Below are positions 1-7,831 of a stretch of 64,000 nt of DNA, piece by piece (within the stretch, counting starts at the first letter, position 1; every line of letters begins with the position of its first letter). The DNA is from JANMAT01 sp031359995 (GTDB lineage Bacteria > Actinomycetota > Acidimicrobiia > Acidimicrobiales > Ilumatobacteraceae). The notes below the pieces were generated by a model, which had not been told where the DNA came from, did not search any database, and saw nothing but the letters and a program-made list of their open reading frames with translations. Both the position numbers and the translations under genes were made by a program. The stretch lies in assembly GCA_031359995.1 (NCBI GenBank), contig JANMAT010000038.1, forward strand, positions 1 to 64,000. The letters are read 5' to 3'.

Positions 1-8
1 CCCGCGGG

Positions 9-1562
9 ATGAGCCGCCACGACACCGCGGTGCGGGCCACGGCCAAGCTCGTGCCCCAGGTGCACGCCGGCAACCCCGGCGCCGCCGACGCACTCGACGA
101 GATGCACGCTGCCTTCGTCACCGCCGTCGCCGACCGGTCCACAGAGCCACAGGCCGAGAAGGAATGGGCGGACATGGTCGCCAGTGCCGACAGCAAATTC
201 TCGAGCACGCTGGCGCCCCACGACCCCCAGCACGGCGGCGCCCGCACCCGTGAACGCATCGACGAGCCCAAGGTGGTGATGCCCGACACCGCCGCCACGT
301 TGCTGCCCGCCACGTTCTACGATGCGCGGCCACGCCTCGCCCACATTCGCGACGCCGCCTACTCACGCGGGCGCGGCGCCGACGCCGTGTTCGCGTGCAC
401 CCTGGCCCGCGTCGACGCGCGGGAACGCCCGACGACCAGACTTCCCGCCATCGTCGGGTCGGTCGCGTCGCTCAACCTGTTCGTGGTGCTCGTCGCCGAT
501 TCGGGCGTGGGCAAGACGACATCGAACGCCGTCGGCGGTGAGCTGGTGCCGTTCCACCGGAACGCCGACGGAACCTACGAGGTCCACGAGGCGCCCATCG
601 GCTCGGGCGAAGGGTTGGCCGAGCTGTACATGGGGCCCGACTCCCAGGCGCCCCCGGGCAAGCCGGCGCCCCGGGTGATGATCCGCGACCGCGTGTACTC
701 CTACAACGATGAGGGCAAAGCCATCCTCGACATCGGAGGGCGAAACGGGACCATCACGTTCGCCACGCTCCGTTCGGCGTGGTCGGGCGCCCTGCTCGGC
801 CAGAGCAACGCCGAAGCTGCTCGCACCCGGCGCCTACCCGCGCACAGCTACCGGCTGGCTCTCAGCATGGGACTGCACCCCTCAACGGCGGGCGCCCTCT
901 TCGCCGACGTCGAGGAAGGACTCGCGCAACGGTTCCTGGCGTTCAACGCCTCCGACCCCCACATTCCCGACCGAGCGCCGCCGTGGCCCGGACCGCTCGA
1001 CATCGCCCGCATCGGAGGACTGGCCGAGCACCTGATCGTCGTCGACCCCGACGTCGCCGCCGAGGTGCGAGCGCATGACCTCGCCGTGAACCGCGGCACC
1101 ATCGTCCTGCCCCTCAACGAGAGCCACGGCTACCTGCAACGACTCAAGATCGCCGCACTGTTGGGCATCATCGACGGGCGCCACGCGGTCACCGTCGCTG
1201 ACTGGCAGCTCTCCGGCACCGTGTGGGACACGAGCCAAGCCGTCAAAGCCCGCTCCGTCGCCCTGGCCGTGGTCGCCACCCGCGAACGCCACCAGGCAGG
1301 CGACCGCCTGGCCGTGCAACGGGAGCTGGCCATCGTTGGATCGCGAGAGCAACGAGCCCTCGACACGATGGTGCGGGCCATCGGCAGGCACGTCCACAAA
1401 GGTCACGACGACCCGTGCAACCGTGCCTGTCTCACCCGGGCCACGCCGGGCGCGAGCCGGGCCCTGGTGGCCGTGGATGACGCCATCGCGGCGTGCGTCG
1501 CCCGCGGCTACATCGAGCGCGTCGGCGCCCAGTTCAAGCCGGGCGATTCGCGCCCAACCTGA
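9..1562 (+). CDS. DUF3987-like primase-associated P-loop ATPase of a mobile element
   Basis: The 517-residue protein has a Walker A motif (ADSGVGKT, near residue 163) after a hydrophobic beta strand (LNLFVVLV). This is the arrangement of DUF3987-type helicase/primase-associated ATPases found on plasmids, phages and integrative elements. The C-terminal 60 residues look like a small winged-helix module. No frame-breaking stop lies between the ATG and the window edge, so the true start could be upstream. The origin-like repeats directly downstream support a replication role. This is a family-level assignment; the enzymatic activity (helicase, primase partner) is inferred. Confidence 0.55.
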   Translation: MSRHDTAVRATAKLVPQVHAGNPGAADALDEMHAAFVTAVADRSTEPQAEKEWADMVASADSKFSSTLAPHDPQHGGARTRERIDEPKVVMPDTAATLLPATFYDARPRLAHIRDAAYSRGRGADAVFACTLARVDARERPTTRLPAIVGSVASLNLFVVLVADSGVGKTTSNAVGGELVPFHRNADGTYEVHEAPIGSGEGLAELYMGPDSQAPPGKPAPRVMIRDRVYSYNDEGKAILDIGGRNGTITFATLRSAWSGALLGQSNAEAARTRRLPAHSYRLALSMGLHPSTAGALFADVEEGLAQRFLAFNASDPHIPDRAPPWPGPLDIARIGGLAEHLIVVDPDVAAEVRAHDLAVNRGTIVLPLNESHGYLQRLKIAALLGIIDGRHAVTVADWQLSGTVWDTSQAVKARSVALAVVATRERHQAGDRLAVQRELAIVGSREQRALDTMVRAIGRHVHKGHDDPCNRACLTRATPGASRALVAVDDAIAACVARGYIERVGAQFKPGDSRPT

Positions 1563-1567
1563 GGTCA

Positions 1568-1743
1568 CCTTCCAACAGGTTGGAAGGTTGGAAGGTTCCA
1601 ACCGACCCCGTCTCTCGCCCCCTATCAGAATGTTGTTCTTATCTATCTATTTAACCTGGTCAGAGCGTTATGGGTGAGAAGTTGTCCACACCCCGATTTC
1701 GCGGGAGAGAGACGGGGATGTTGGAAACCTTCCAACTTCCAAC
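1568..1743. other. Putative replication origin with heptamer iterons and AT-rich stretch
   Basis: This noncoding stretch carries seven copies of GTTGGAA or its complement TTCCAAC, at 1570, 1579, 1587, 1596, 1720, 1730 and 1737. Two pairs form clean inverted repeats: 9-bp arms at 1568-1576/1579-1587, and 7-bp arms at 1720-1726/1730-1736. Between the clusters, 1625-1657 is strikingly AT-rich for this genome, and a perfect actinobacterial DnaA box follows at 1682. Iterons, an unwinding region and a DnaA box beside a primase-like gene suggest a plasmid-type origin. The repeats could alternatively be operators of an element regulator. Confidence 0.55.
1682..1690 (+). promoter_or_regulatory. DnaA box TTGTCCACA
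   Basis: An exact match to the preferred DnaA box of high-G+C actinobacteria. It lies between the AT-rich stretch and the second iteron cluster, which supports an origin function for the region. Confidence 0.5.
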
Positions 1744-1797
1744 ATCACCCGGCGCCCACTTAGCGACCTAGGTCCGTAACCCGAAAGGAAGACACCG

Positions 1798-2112
1798 ATG
1801 CCCAGACAGAACCGCAGCCGCACCCGCGCCCGAGCCGCTCGCCGCGTGGTTCACACCGCAGCGCGAAGCGAGCCCGCCGCGAACGCCGACGCCAGAAGTG
1901 ACGATGGTGGGGAGGGACCTAACCGGGTGATTCATTTGGCCTTCGTTCGGCATACGGCCGGCCGGTCGGCATGGTGGCATCGACTTCCGGTGCAGGGGCG
2001 GAGGGTGGCCGCGGGTCGTTACGTAAGACCTTCCGGCAGCTCGCCCCGACGAAGTTGCGGGATGCTGTCGAACAGATACACCAGGTCTTGGGCGTACATC
2101 CTGTTTACGTAG
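1798..2112 (+). CDS. Small basic hypothetical protein (doubtful)
   Basis: A 104-residue ORF preceded by a plausible ribosome binding site (AAAGGAAG, 7 nt before ATG), in the style of the site before the gene at 3477. The N-terminus is Arg-rich. The last 30 residues overlap the 3' end of the convergent gene at 2019-2441 and look like antisense coding, so the real gene may be shorter, frameshifted or absent. I do not recognise the family. It lies directly downstream of the putative origin, where a small DNA-binding protein would be plausible. Confidence 0.3.
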   Translation: MPRQNRSRTRARAARRVVHTAARSEPAANADARSDDGGEGPNRVIHLAFVRHTAGRSAWWHRLPVQGRRVAAGRYVRPSGSSPRRSCGMLSNRYTRSWAYILFT

Positions 2113-2441
2113 AAGCCGACGGCGTTGGGCCCGTCGACCGAGCAAACCGTCAGGGTGAGCGACCGGGGCATGAGTCGCGAACCTGGACCGACGTCAAGGC
2201 GCCCTATGACGTCCCAGTCGAAGGAGAGGAACCATCGAGGGTCGCCTTCCACTATGTGCAGCAAGCGGTCGCTGGTCGCGAAGAGCACGCCCGTGCCCCG
2301 GTCACGCCGCGGATACTGGCTACCCATGTCCTTCGGCACACCGACCCCAGCGTTCACCGGCAGCTCACCGTCGCGCAGGTGCAAGTTGAGCAAATGGCGG
2401 TAGCGCTCGGTCAGCGCCAAGTTCCCCAGCTGACGACCCAT
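2019..2441 (-). CDS. PH/GRAM-like domain protein, hypothetical
   Basis: Read from the ATG at 2441, this gives 140 residues that look like a genuine folded protein. A segment around residues 45-70 (GVLFATSDRLLHIVEGD) has the alternating beta pattern of bacterial PH/GRAM-type domains, where a membrane or ligand-responsive protein shows a G-x-L-x-x-T-x-x-R signature. An upstream in-frame start would add an arginine- and cysteine-rich tail that looks non-coding. No partner or function can be inferred; it is probably cargo of the mobile element. Confidence 0.5.
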   Translation of the reverse strand: MGRQLGNLALTERYRHLLNLHLRDGELPVNAGVGVPKDMGSQYPRRDRGTGVLFATSDRLLHIVEGDPRWFLSFDWDVIGRLDVGPGSRLMPRSLTLTVCSVDGPNAVGFYVNRMYAQDLVYLFDSIPQLRRGELPEGLT

Positions 2442-2590
2442 GGCATCAATGCTAGGTGGGCAGCTCGGCCCTCGGTGCCGGTTCGACACCCGACCCAACA
2501 TCGACTTACGAATGCACCTTCGAGCCGGGTTCGAGGTGGTCACCCGATGCCCGCATCGACTTTGGTATGAAACCGGTCCATTATGGTTCC

Positions 2591-2953
2591 ATGGCCAAGC
2601 CGACAGCACCGACCGCGGGCGAGCGGCTCAAGGCGTCGATTCTCGAATGGCGCCCGCAAGGCGACGTCGAGCCGATGATCTTCGGGCCCGGCGAGCGGCT
2701 CGTGCTCGACGCGGCCGCAGGTGTCGCCGACACGATCGAGCGCCTTGAGCACGCCAGCGCCGATGCACCCCCGTTCGTCGATGGGCCCGGCGGGCGCGTC
2801 GTGATCCACCCCGTTCACTCGGAGCTGCGCTCACAGCGTGTCGCCCTGGCCACGCTGTTGAGCCGGCTACACCTGCCCGAGTCTGGTGAGAATGACGAGA
2901 AGTTGACCGCGTCCCAGCGGGCCCGCAAAGCCGCACGAGCGAGGTGGTCGTAG
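2591..2953 (+). CDS. P27-type phage terminase small-subunit-like protein
   Basis: The 120-residue protein starts MAKPTAP; an in-frame ATG at 2567 is an alternative. The centre (VLDAAAGVADTIERLE, a gap, then HPVHSELRSQR and LLSRLHLP) follows the helical pattern of P27-family small terminases, which bind phage packaging sites and recruit the large subunit. A basic tail (QRARKAARARWS) could bind DNA. No large terminase lies in the window, so this is either a remnant of a phage-like element or a small protein of an integrative plasmid. It is followed after 2 nt by the next ORF, suggesting cotranscription. Confidence 0.5.
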   Translation: MAKPTAPTAGERLKASILEWRPQGDVEPMIFGPGERLVLDAAAGVADTIERLEHASADAPPFVDGPGGRVVIHPVHSELRSQRVALATLLSRLHLPESGENDEKLTASQRARKAARARWS

Positions 2954-2955
2954 CC

Positions 2956-3333
2956 ATGCCCCTGCATTCCGGCACCACGAACTCGGCCGGCCGTGGTGAT
3001 GCCGTCCACGCCGGTTGGTGGACGGTTGAGCACCACCAGGCCGTCGACCGTCTCGCCGGCCGCACACCGGCACCGGCGCACCTCCTGGTGGCCGCCGTGC
3101 CTGGGCTCACGCGCGACGAGCGCCGGTTCCTGGTCGCCTTGTTCGAGGACCGGCTCATGGGTTCCGTCAGTCAGCTCATCCGCGAGCGTTTCGGCCCGTA
3201 CGACTCGACGACCATGCCCGATGTGCTCGACATCATCGAACCCGCCGGTTGGGCGACACCGCCGCCGGCACCGGCGCCCCCGGGTGCCGTCTCGCTCACC
3301 GTGGAACGCCGACGTAGGCGACCCATCGCCTGA
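2956..3333 (+). CDS. Hypothetical protein of the mobile element
   Basis: A 125-residue protein starting at the ATG 2 nt after the preceding stop. It contains a helical core (DERRFLVALFEDRLMGSVSQ) and a Pro/Ala-rich linker before a basic end (ERRRRRPIA). A GTG at 2944 would overlap the upstream gene. I do not recognise the family. Tight coupling to the terminase-like gene suggests a shared function in the element. Confidence 0.5.
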   Translation: MPLHSGTTNSAGRGDAVHAGWWTVEHHQAVDRLAGRTPAPAHLLVAAVPGLTRDERRFLVALFEDRLMGSVSQLIRERFGPYDSTTMPDVLDIIEPAGWATPPPAPAPPGAVSLTVERRRRRPIA

Positions 3334-3375
3334 CGCGACGGGCCGTTGCATGGCGCTCGGCCCGGCGCTCGGCGC

Positions 3376-3413
3376 GCGGTGGTGGCCTGTCGTCGTCGTC
3401 GGGCCACCACCGC
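3376..3413 (+). terminator. Perfect 12-bp hairpin
   Basis: GCGGTGGTGGCC (3376-3387) pairs perfectly with GGCCACCACCGC (3402-3413) across a 14-nt loop of GTC repeats. It lies between the ORF ending at 3333 and the gene at 3477. There is no T-run, so it may be an actinobacterial-type terminator, an attenuator or a protein-binding site. Confidence 0.4.
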
Positions 3414-3476
3414 AAAGCACGAACCACGAATCTTCCGGCCGATCGGCCGGGAGATCACAACCGAAAGGCCCACGCC

Positions 3477-4379
3477 ATGCCAGATGTCCGAACCGAAGCA
3501 CCGAGAGCCGACCAGCCCAACCCTGGCTCGATCGTTCCGCCAGACTTGAACATGGCCAGCGCCGTCGAGCTGGCGACCTCGATCCGCGCTGACGCGCTCG
3601 GCCAGGAAGCACCGCAAGACTTCGGGCTCGTGCACGTCGGCGCCCCGCTGCCCTCGTTCTTGCGTGACGTCGACGTCGACCGCGACAGGTACGAGCAGTT
3701 GCGCCCCGGTCGTGAAGTGCTCGGGCTCGGCCTCCCCGCCCTCGGCGCGTGGCAGGCCGCCGACGACATGGTCACGCTCTGCCACGACGCCGCCCACGAC
3801 GGCGTCGGCGGGGTACAGGTCGCCGCCCGCAACGATGAGCTGGCCGCCATCGACTCCGTCACCAACGGCACCAAGCTGGCCGCCGCCACCCGGCCCGCAG
3901 CCGAAGCCAAGGCGGTCAACGACGCCCGGTTGTACCGGGCGGCGCTCGACGTGGCGTTCACCAAGCTCGGCGACGTCCGTGACGCGTTGCGCGAGCACTG
4001 GTCGGCCGGCACCTGGCGCGCCCGGGCCATCGCCGACATCGGCGAAGCGCAGGCCGCCGCCCTCCGCTCCCGTGACGACTTCGCGCAGTCGCTCGCCCGG
4101 TTGCACGGCGCTCGTACGACGTTGTTGTCGATGGACCGCGCCTTTGGGACCGCCGAGCCTGGCGCCCTGCTCATGGCCGACGTCTCGGACCCGCGCGTGC
4201 GACTGTCCCCGCCAACGTGGCACGGGCTCGCCGTCGCCCAGGTGCTCGCCGGGCAAGCCGGCTCGATGAACCGCGCCGCCTTGAACGTGGGCAGCTTGGC
4301 CGAGGCCGAGCGCTTCATCCTGGCCGACCTCGTCAACGAGCACGTCGTCATCGAGGGTGGCGCCACCGGCGCGGCGTGA
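3477..4379 (+). CDS. Hypothetical mobile-element protein
   Basis: A 300-residue, mostly helical protein preceded by ACCGAAAGG as ribosome binding site. It has no transmembrane segment, Cys cluster or nucleotide-binding loop that I can see. Its last residues (VNEHVVIEGG) are echoed by a second, isolated fragment at 4797-4844, so a diverged paralogue once lay nearby. Position after a terminase-like gene would fit a structural or scaffold role, but nothing in the sequence proves that. Confidence 0.55.
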   Translation: MPDVRTEAPRADQPNPGSIVPPDLNMASAVELATSIRADALGQEAPQDFGLVHVGAPLPSFLRDVDVDRDRYEQLRPGREVLGLGLPALGAWQAADDMVTLCHDAAHDGVGGVQVAARNDELAAIDSVTNGTKLAAATRPAAEAKAVNDARLYRAALDVAFTKLGDVRDALREHWSAGTWRARAIADIGEAQAAALRSRDDFAQSLARLHGARTTLLSMDRAFGTAEPGALLMADVSDPRVRLSPPTWHGLAVAQVLAGQAGSMNRAALNVGSLAEAERFILADLVNEHVVIEGGATGAA

Positions 4380-4427
4380 GGGCGTCAAAACCCGAAACCC
4401 CCGTAGCGAGGGTTCGCACGATTTCGC

Positions 4428-4433
4428 TATCCT
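4428..4433 (+). promoter_or_regulatory. -10-like element TATCCT before a GTG start
   Basis: A TANNNT hexamer ending 8 nt before the GTG at 4442, with no ribosome binding site. This is the spacing expected for a leaderless transcript. Confidence 0.3.
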
Positions 4434-4441
4434 CCCGTCTC

Positions 4442-4600
4442 GTGAACCCACTCTCCGAGAAGCTGGACGTCCGTAACGTGGCTAGCTGGGAGGCGCACGC
4501 GCACGACCAGCGCGACCGCTTCGGTCGGGGGGCCGGGTTGCCGTGGACGGTCTGGCTGGCGTTTTCCGCCCTAAGGCTTCCACGATCCCGCGGGCTCTGA
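4442..4600 (+). CDS. Short hypothetical ORF, possibly truncated
   Basis: A 52-residue ORF beginning VNPLSEKLDVRNV behind a leaderless-type promoter. The first 40 residues look protein-like and the end (LRLPRSRGL) looks like read-through into another sequence, so it may be the 5' remnant of a gene cut by recombination at the element border. Confidence 0.3.
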   Translation: MNPLSEKLDVRNVASWEAHAHDQRDRFGRGAGLPWTVWLAFSALRLPRSRGL

Positions 4601-4705
4601 CCACCGAGCCGCCAGACCTGCGCCACCACACGCCCACCAGAGGCGCCACACGGCCCGCCACGCCCCGCAACCGGGCGCGGGCGACGTCGGGGCCCCTGAC
4701 GGCCC

Positions 4706-4795
4706 TCAGGCCGCCACGGGCCCGCCGCGGATCGCGTCACGCTCGTGGGCGTCCAGACCGCCCCAGATGCCCGACAACGGCTCGCGCGGCCACGT
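4706..4795 (-). pseudogene. C-terminal fragment of a WhiB-family gene
   Basis: The reverse strand encodes LSGIWGGLDAHERDAIR followed by a stop. The G-I/V-W-G-G turn plus an acidic/basic helix is the C-terminal signature of WhiB iron-sulfur regulators. The part that should carry the four cluster cysteines is absent: upstream the sequence switches to a different gene (next entry). It is therefore a 5'-truncated remnant. Confidence 0.55.
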
Positions 4796-4796
4796 G

Positions 4797-4844
4797 ATGG
4801 CCGAGGTCATCAACGAGCACGTGGTGGTCGACGGCGCGGCGTGA
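4797..4844 (+). pseudogene. 3' tail of a paralogue of the gene at 3477-4379
   Basis: The bases encode MAEVINEHVVVDGAA and a stop, closely matching the end of the 3477-4379 protein. Only the tail is present. It abuts the WhiB fragment, which marks a recombination junction between related elements near position 4796. Confidence 0.5.
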
Positions 4845-4931
4845 GCGCCGCGGCTACTTAGAGACGCTCGCGTAGTTGGCGGCGGTGGTCCCTCGGAGCA
4901 AAGGCCGGCCGCGCGAGACTTGGCGGCCGTG

Positions 4932-5375
4932 ATGGCTGCCGCGGGTGACAAGACGACGGGCTACGACGTTCTCATCGTTGTGCTGCCGGCCACGGCAGTG
5001 TTGCTGGCCGGGATCGCGGTCCCGCCGATCACCCATTGGCTCGCACGTAGGCGCGAGCGAGCCGCCGAACGTGTGGCTGCTGTGGTTGCGTTCGCTGCCG
5101 TCGTGCGGTCGACGCGCGTGGCCATCGACCGCAACTGGATGGGCCAGCACTTGAGCGGCGAGAGCAACGCCAACACGGCAGTGACCCCGGATCGCTTCAC
5201 CGTTGTGCGCGAGCTGCATCAAGCCGAGGCCCGACTGGCGCTCGCCGTTCCGGAGGCGGCCGACAAGGCGCGTGCCATCACGGCCGACCTCGTCGTGGCC
5301 TCGACGGGCGAGGCGGCGCGGGACACGCCCAAGCTCGATGAGGACCTTGCGGTGCTCGTCAAGCTCGTCTACTAG
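4932..5375 (+). CDS. Membrane-anchored hypothetical protein
   Basis: A 147-residue protein with one N-terminal membrane segment (residues 12-33, VLIVVLPATAVLLAGIAVPP), then a basic stretch and a helical cytoplasmic domain. A TTG at 4920 would add four residues; the ATG at 4932 is preferred. I do not recognise the family. It stands alone between mobile-element debris and the chromosomal YkgJ gene. Confidence 0.5.
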   Translation: MAAAGDKTTGYDVLIVVLPATAVLLAGIAVPPITHWLARRRERAAERVAAVVAFAAVVRSTRVAIDRNWMGQHLSGESNANTAVTPDRFTVVRELHQAEARLALAVPEAADKARAITADLVVASTGEAARDTPKLDEDLAVLVKLVY

Positions 5376-5724
5376 CGGCGAGCGGCCATCGGGCACCTTG
5401 AGAAGTCACCAACAACCTCCTCCCCGTTTGCAGCACGCACCATCACTGCATCCACGACCGCGGCTGGGCCGTCACCATGAGCCCCGACCGGTCACTGCGC
5501 ATCGATCTGCCCGACCACACCACCATGACCACCGGACCCCCGAGCCGACGCCAGGCCGCCTGAACAGGGCGGGCACCACCAGCATCACGCGATCAGCGGC
5601 GTTGCCCCACCGAACGTCGCAGCCCCGGACCCGGCCCCTTGACAACCGAACCCGCGCCGCCGGGGGCCGGTGGACTCGCCCGGGGCGTCCCGTACCGGCC
5701 GCCGCCGGTACGCTCGACGCGACC
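5376..5724. other. Intergenic stretch without a convincing gene
   Basis: Open frames run through it, but their composition (Arg/Pro/His-rich) is that of noncoding high-G+C DNA. A TTGACA hexamer lies at 5639 and a TACGCT -10-like hexamer at 5709-5714, 10 nt before the YkgJ start. Nothing else was recognised. Confidence 0.4.
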
Positions 5725-6351
5725 ATGACCAGCGGCTCCCACGACGACGGCGCGCTCGACGCCGGCCCCTACTCGGCGTGGGTCGACGGCATGCATCGAG
5801 CGCTGAGCGACGGCTCCGACGCCGACGTGCCCTGCGGCCCGTGCGTGGCGTGCTGCGCCTCGTCGCAGTTCGTGCACATCGAGCCCGACGAGACCGACGC
5901 CCTCGCCCACATCCCGCGCCAGCTCCTGTTCCCCGCGCCCATGCTCCCCCGCGGCCACGTCCTCATGGGCTACGACGAACGCGGCCGCTGCCCCATGCTC
6001 ACGAACGCCGGCTGCTCCATCTACGAGCATCGGCCCCGCACGTGCCGCGTCTACGACTGCCGCGTGTTCCCCGCCGCCGACGTGACTCCCGACGGCGACA
6101 AGCCGCTCATCGCCCGCCAGGCCCGGCGGTGGCACTTCGAGCACCCGTCGCCCGACGACCAGATCCGCCACGACGCCACCCGATCGGCGGCAGTGTTCCT
6201 ACGCCGCCATCGCGACGAGCTGCCCGACCACCTCGCACCGCGCAACGCCACCCAGCACGCCGTGAGCGCGCTGGCCGTGCACGATCTGTTCGTGAGCGAG
6301 GAGCCCGACCCCGCGGTGGTCCACGCCGAGCTCGAGCGTCGCCGGCGCTGA
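5725..6351 (+). CDS. YkgJ-family cysteine cluster protein
   Basis: The 208-residue protein contains CGPCVACC (residues 33-40), then CPMLTNAGCSIYEHRPRTC and further cysteines spaced as in the YkgJ/UPF0153 family (CxxxCxxCC-type cluster). These proteins are thought to bind zinc or an Fe-S cluster; the role is unknown. The ATG at 5725 is chosen because upstream sequence is noncoding in character. A strong hairpin follows at 6364. Confidence 0.8.
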   Translation: MTSGSHDDGALDAGPYSAWVDGMHRALSDGSDADVPCGPCVACCASSQFVHIEPDETDALAHIPRQLLFPAPMLPRGHVLMGYDERGRCPMLTNAGCSIYEHRPRTCRVYDCRVFPAADVTPDGDKPLIARQARRWHFEHPSPDDQIRHDATRSAAVFLRRHRDELPDHLAPRNATQHAVSALAVHDLFVSEEPDPAVVHAELERRRR

Positions 6352-6363
6352 CCCCTGACGCCG

Positions 6364-6393
6364 CGAGGGCGCCCCGGGGAAGGGGCGCCCTCG
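6364..6393. terminator. Bidirectional terminator hairpin
   Basis: CGAGGGCGCCCC pairs perfectly with GGGGCGCCCTCG across a six-base loop (GGGGAA). It sits between the convergent genes ending at 6351 (+) and 6430 (-). Confidence 0.8.
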
Positions 6394-6429
6394 TCGAGCC
6401 CGCCGCTCGATGGTGTCGGGATGCTCAGG

Positions 6430-7197
6430 TCAGCTCCCGCGCCTCGGCGTCACCGTGACGGCGAGGACCAGCACGCCACCGAGCAGCATGAGCAGGAGCG
6501 CACCGAGCACCAGGTTCCCGGCACCCTGCGCACCGGTCTTGGCCAGTTCGGCGGCGGTGGTGCTGGTGATCTCCTCACCCAGCACCTGAGCGGGCGCCTT
6601 GGTCGTGGTCGACTCGACCCAACCGATGATCTTCGGACCCGCCAGCGTGGTGGTGGTGGTGGTGCCGACCGGCGCGACCGTCGTGGTCGTGGTCGCCGGC
6701 GTCACCGTGGGTGTCGTGGTCTCGGGCACCGTGGCCTCGGTGGTGTCAGGTGCCACGGCTTCGGTGGTGGTGGGCGCCGCCTGCTCCTCACACGTGAGCG
6801 ACGGCCGGTACAGCGTCACGTTGTAGGTGATGTCGGCGCCCGTGCCGTAGCGGCCGGTGTAGGTGAGCAGCGCTCCGCCGGTCGTCAGCGGGATGCCGAC
6901 GGCGCGCAGCGTGGTCGCTTCGCCGGGCTGGAGCATGAGCCCCTTGGCCAACCCGACGACCGCGGCGCCGGGCGCCCAGGCGGACGTGTCGAGGGTGGCC
7001 GTACCCACCGTGTAGGTGGTGGACGCCCGGTTCGTGATCGTGACCGTGGCCTCCCAATGATGCTTGTCCGGAGCACAGACCTCGTCAGCGGTAGCGCGTA
7101 CGTCCCAGGCACTGGCCGAACCGGCCAGGAGGGCGATCGTGGCAGCACAGGTGACCGCGGCGGTGAGCCAGCGGAGCGAGTGCACGTGGTGCCTCAT
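6430..7197 (-). CDS. Secreted Thr-rich surface protein with LAKTG sorting-like signal
   Basis: Translation from the ATG at 7197, behind a GGGAGG ribosome binding site, gives 255 residues. In order: a signal peptide (hydrophobic core LTAAVTCAATIALLAG, cleavage after SASA), a beta-rich domain with two cysteines, a Thr/Pro/Val-rich stalk, then LAKTG, a hydrophobic helix (LVLGALLLMLLGGVLVLAV) and a basic end (TPRRGS). LAxTG is the motif used by class E sortases of high-G+C actinobacteria, so the protein is probably covalently anchored to the cell wall. No sortase gene lies nearby. The ligand is unknown. Confidence 0.75.
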   Translation of the reverse strand: MRHHVHSLRWLTAAVTCAATIALLAGSASAWDVRATADEVCAPDKHHWEATVTITNRASTTYTVGTATLDTSAWAPGAAVVGLAKGLMLQPGEATTLRAVGIPLTTGGALLTYTGRYGTGADITYNVTLYRPSLTCEEQAAPTTTEAVAPDTTEATVPETTTPTVTPATTTTTVAPVGTTTTTTLAGPKIIGWVESTTTKAPAQVLGEEITSTTAAELAKTGAQGAGNLVLGALLLMLLGGVLVLAVTVTPRRGS

Positions 7198-7357
7198 GGC
7201 AGCCTCCCTTCCTTCCCTTACACCTCTCAACATAAGCTAAGCAGTACCCAAGGCACAGAGCCCTTAGTCCCCCTAGCTGGCAGTTCTCACGCTCCATTCG
7301 CTAAGCGTCACCCAAGACCGACGAGGCGTCGTCGCCGGGGGATCCGCGCGGACCGGC

Positions 7358-7831
7358 TCACATGTAGCCGAGGGGGTGGAATCCCCACCCGGCGTCGCCG
7401 GCCACGATGCGCCGACCGGTGATGGTGACCGGCGCGATCACCAACCACGAGTCGCGCCCCGCCGCCCACGGGTGCGGATCGGCCCACGGCAACAGGTCCT
7501 GCAGCTCGGCCACGGGGACGTGGTGAAGGGCGCCGCGCACCAGCACGCTCCAGCCCGCGTCGACACCGGTGTCGATGCCGTCGATCTGGAACCCGACGGC
7601 CTCGCCGGAGGAGTCGATGGTGCTGCCGGGGCGGGTGCGCACCACGATCACCGGTCCACCGGTCGGCCGCTCGACCAACTTGTAGTTCACGGGGAACACC
7701 AGCGGGTAGCCGTGGGCGACCACCGCGATGCGTCCGATCGCTGTGCCCGACAGGAAGCCGAGGCACTCGGAAAGGGTGAGCTCGTCGAACGAGCCGACAG
7801 AGGGTTCTGGAGCCGTCATGACCGCGATCAT
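7358..7831 (-). CDS. Pyridoxamine 5'-phosphate oxidase-like FMN-binding protein
   Basis: A 157-residue protein beginning MIAVMTAPEPS whose ATG overlaps the stop of the universal stress gene (ATGA); an ATG at 7819 is also possible. It has the split-barrel pattern of the PNPOx-like superfamily: helix (LTLSECLGFLSG), then IGRIAVVAHGYPLVFPVNY, as in nitroimidazole reductase/F420- or FMN-dependent small proteins. Substrate and cofactor are not determined by the sequence. It forms a two-gene operon with the upstream stress protein, so a role in stress or redox adaptation is plausible. Confidence 0.75.
   Translation of the reverse strand: MIAVMTAPEPSVGSFDELTLSECLGFLSGTAIGRIAVVAHGYPLVFPVNYKLVERPTGGPVIVVRTRPGSTIDSSGEAVGFQIDGIDTGVDAGWSVLVRGALHHVPVAELQDLLPWADPHPWAAGRDSWLVIAPVTITGRRIVAGDAGWGFHPLGYM

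Noticed and set aside
882..1601. Reverse-strand frame of 239 codons in the ATPase gene
   Set aside because: Codon pattern and composition are those of antisense to a real gene; no recognisable motif.
6640..6780. Possible short tandem repeat or CRISPR-like array (GTGGTGGTG)
   Set aside because: These bases encode the Thr-rich stalk of the surface protein; there are no spacers or constant repeats.
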